A stretch of DNA of 64,000 bases from Kryptolebias marmoratus. Lineage: Eukaryota > Chordata > Actinopteri > Cyprinodontiformes > Rivulidae. The stretch lies in the NCBI RefSeq assembly GCF_001649575.2, contig NC_051453.1:14108562-14172561 (forward strand), written 5' to 3'. A program made the position numbers and the translations under genes. The notes under the pieces are model-generated. The model saw nothing but the letters and a program-made list of their open reading frames with translations. It had not been told where the DNA came from and made no database searches. Positions 63,367 to 64,000 of the stretch are shown here, piece by piece. Every line of letters begins with the position of its first letter. Position 1 is the first letter of the stretch.

Positions 63367-64000
63367 TTGCTTCAACAACATGACTATCATTTTTTTCCTT
63401 TCTAGAAAATATTTGGCCAAATCTTTACACACTCCAACAGACACACGTCGCATCAGAATTCCCAACAATTAATCGAACAAACATCCCAGTCAGAGTATGT
63501 GCTCCAGTCTCAACCAAATTATTCATTTTAGAATAACCCGCAGCCACTTTGTTATATTTAATAACGAGTAACACAAATGCTTTATGGGCTGACATCGATT
63601 CATTCATCAATTGATTTCACAGTCGTTTTGTTCCTTTGTTGATCTGTGTGGGGTTGCCCAACCGGAGTTTCGGGTTGCATTTGTGGGTACGATTAGGTGT
63701 GTGAGTGTGTGGTGTGTGTGAGTGAGTGTGTGTGTTTGCGGTTTATGTTGTGATCGACCCTGCAGAAAGACTTACAAGGGCTCCATATAAACCATCTGCA
63801 TGGGTTCTTATTTCTTCTCAGGTGTAATTGGTCAGCAGGAGGGTTGCCTTTTTAAACAAATATTTATAATACTACTACTACTACTACTAATAATAAGCAA
63901 GTTATTAAAGGTCAGTGTTATTTTATATTCCTGTTCTGCCACACAACACGCTTTTTAAACGAGTAAAGCTAATTCATATAAATTAATTGAAAGTGCTCTG

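Larger units (their letters stand above)
55676..64000 (-). other. onecut3: onecut3 intron 1 (runs off the window)
   Basis: ONECUT genes place the cut domain in a large first exon and the homeodomain in the last. No cut-domain sequence is found in 55676-64000 on either strand, so all of this is intron. It is rich in (GT)n arrays. It contains a gene-free AT-rich block at 57400-58000 that looks like a conserved element, CpG-rich patches at 59500-59600 and 60850-61080, a CTCF-like motif and several ONECUT-like sites. Confidence 0.7.

Noticed and set aside
55676..64000. Search for the onecut3 cut domain
   Set aside because: No frame shows cut-domain motifs (for example RILCRSQGTLSDLLRNPKPW) on either strand, so the first exon must lie beyond the window.

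Overview
The window is vertebrate nuclear DNA, almost certainly from a teleost fish. It has intron-rich genes with canonical GT-AG splicing, long AT-rich noncoding stretches, (GT)n, (TA)n and (AAT)n microsatellites, and fish-type transposon debris. The gene set is LINGO3, two NFIL3-like genes, ATP8B3 and ONECUT3. It matches the human 19p13.3 neighbourhood of LINGO3, ATP8B3 and ONECUT3. The two NFIL3-like bZIP genes have no human counterpart there. No viral, bacterial or CRISPR content was seen.

Layout. (1) 24-1850 (+): lingo3, an LRR/Ig single-pass membrane protein in one coding exon. (2) 2.1-11.4 kb: gene-free, with two terminal-inverted-repeat (TIR) elements, a dead LINE 3' end that encoded a restriction-like endonuclease, an L2-like LINE 3' end and older repeats. 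(3) 12335-13072 (-): a short NFIL3/E4BP4-like bZIP repressor, with untranslated 5' exons proposed near 17.6-17.9 kb. (4) 20647-21657 (-): a second, GC-rich NFIL3-like bZIP gene with a CpG-rich 5' end near 22.2-22.5 kb. (5) 31395-47398 (+): a P4-ATPase (flippase) of class ATP8B, rebuilt here as 27 coding exons that stay in frame for 1,167 residues. All catalytic motifs are intact and the last intron appears to use a GC-AG donor. (6) 55383-55675 (-): the terminal homeodomain exon of onecut3. Its cut-domain exon lies beyond base 64000, so 55676-64000 is intron.

atp8b3 and onecut3 lie tail to tail, as in human. ONECUT and ATP8B paralogues are also linked on human 15q21 and 18q21, so the pair looks like an old duplicated block. 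The genes do not form a pathway. They are a surface receptor-like protein, two transcriptional repressors, a lipid flippase and a developmental transcription factor.

The main points for a second look are the GC-AG intron, two TIR element families (one carrying a consensus splice donor in its ends), several CTCF-like motifs between genes, ONECUT-like motifs inside the onecut3 intron, and a possible divergent promoter between the second NFIL3-like gene and atp8b3. I found no convincing undescribed system. The window reads as an ordinary teleost locus with some unusual details.
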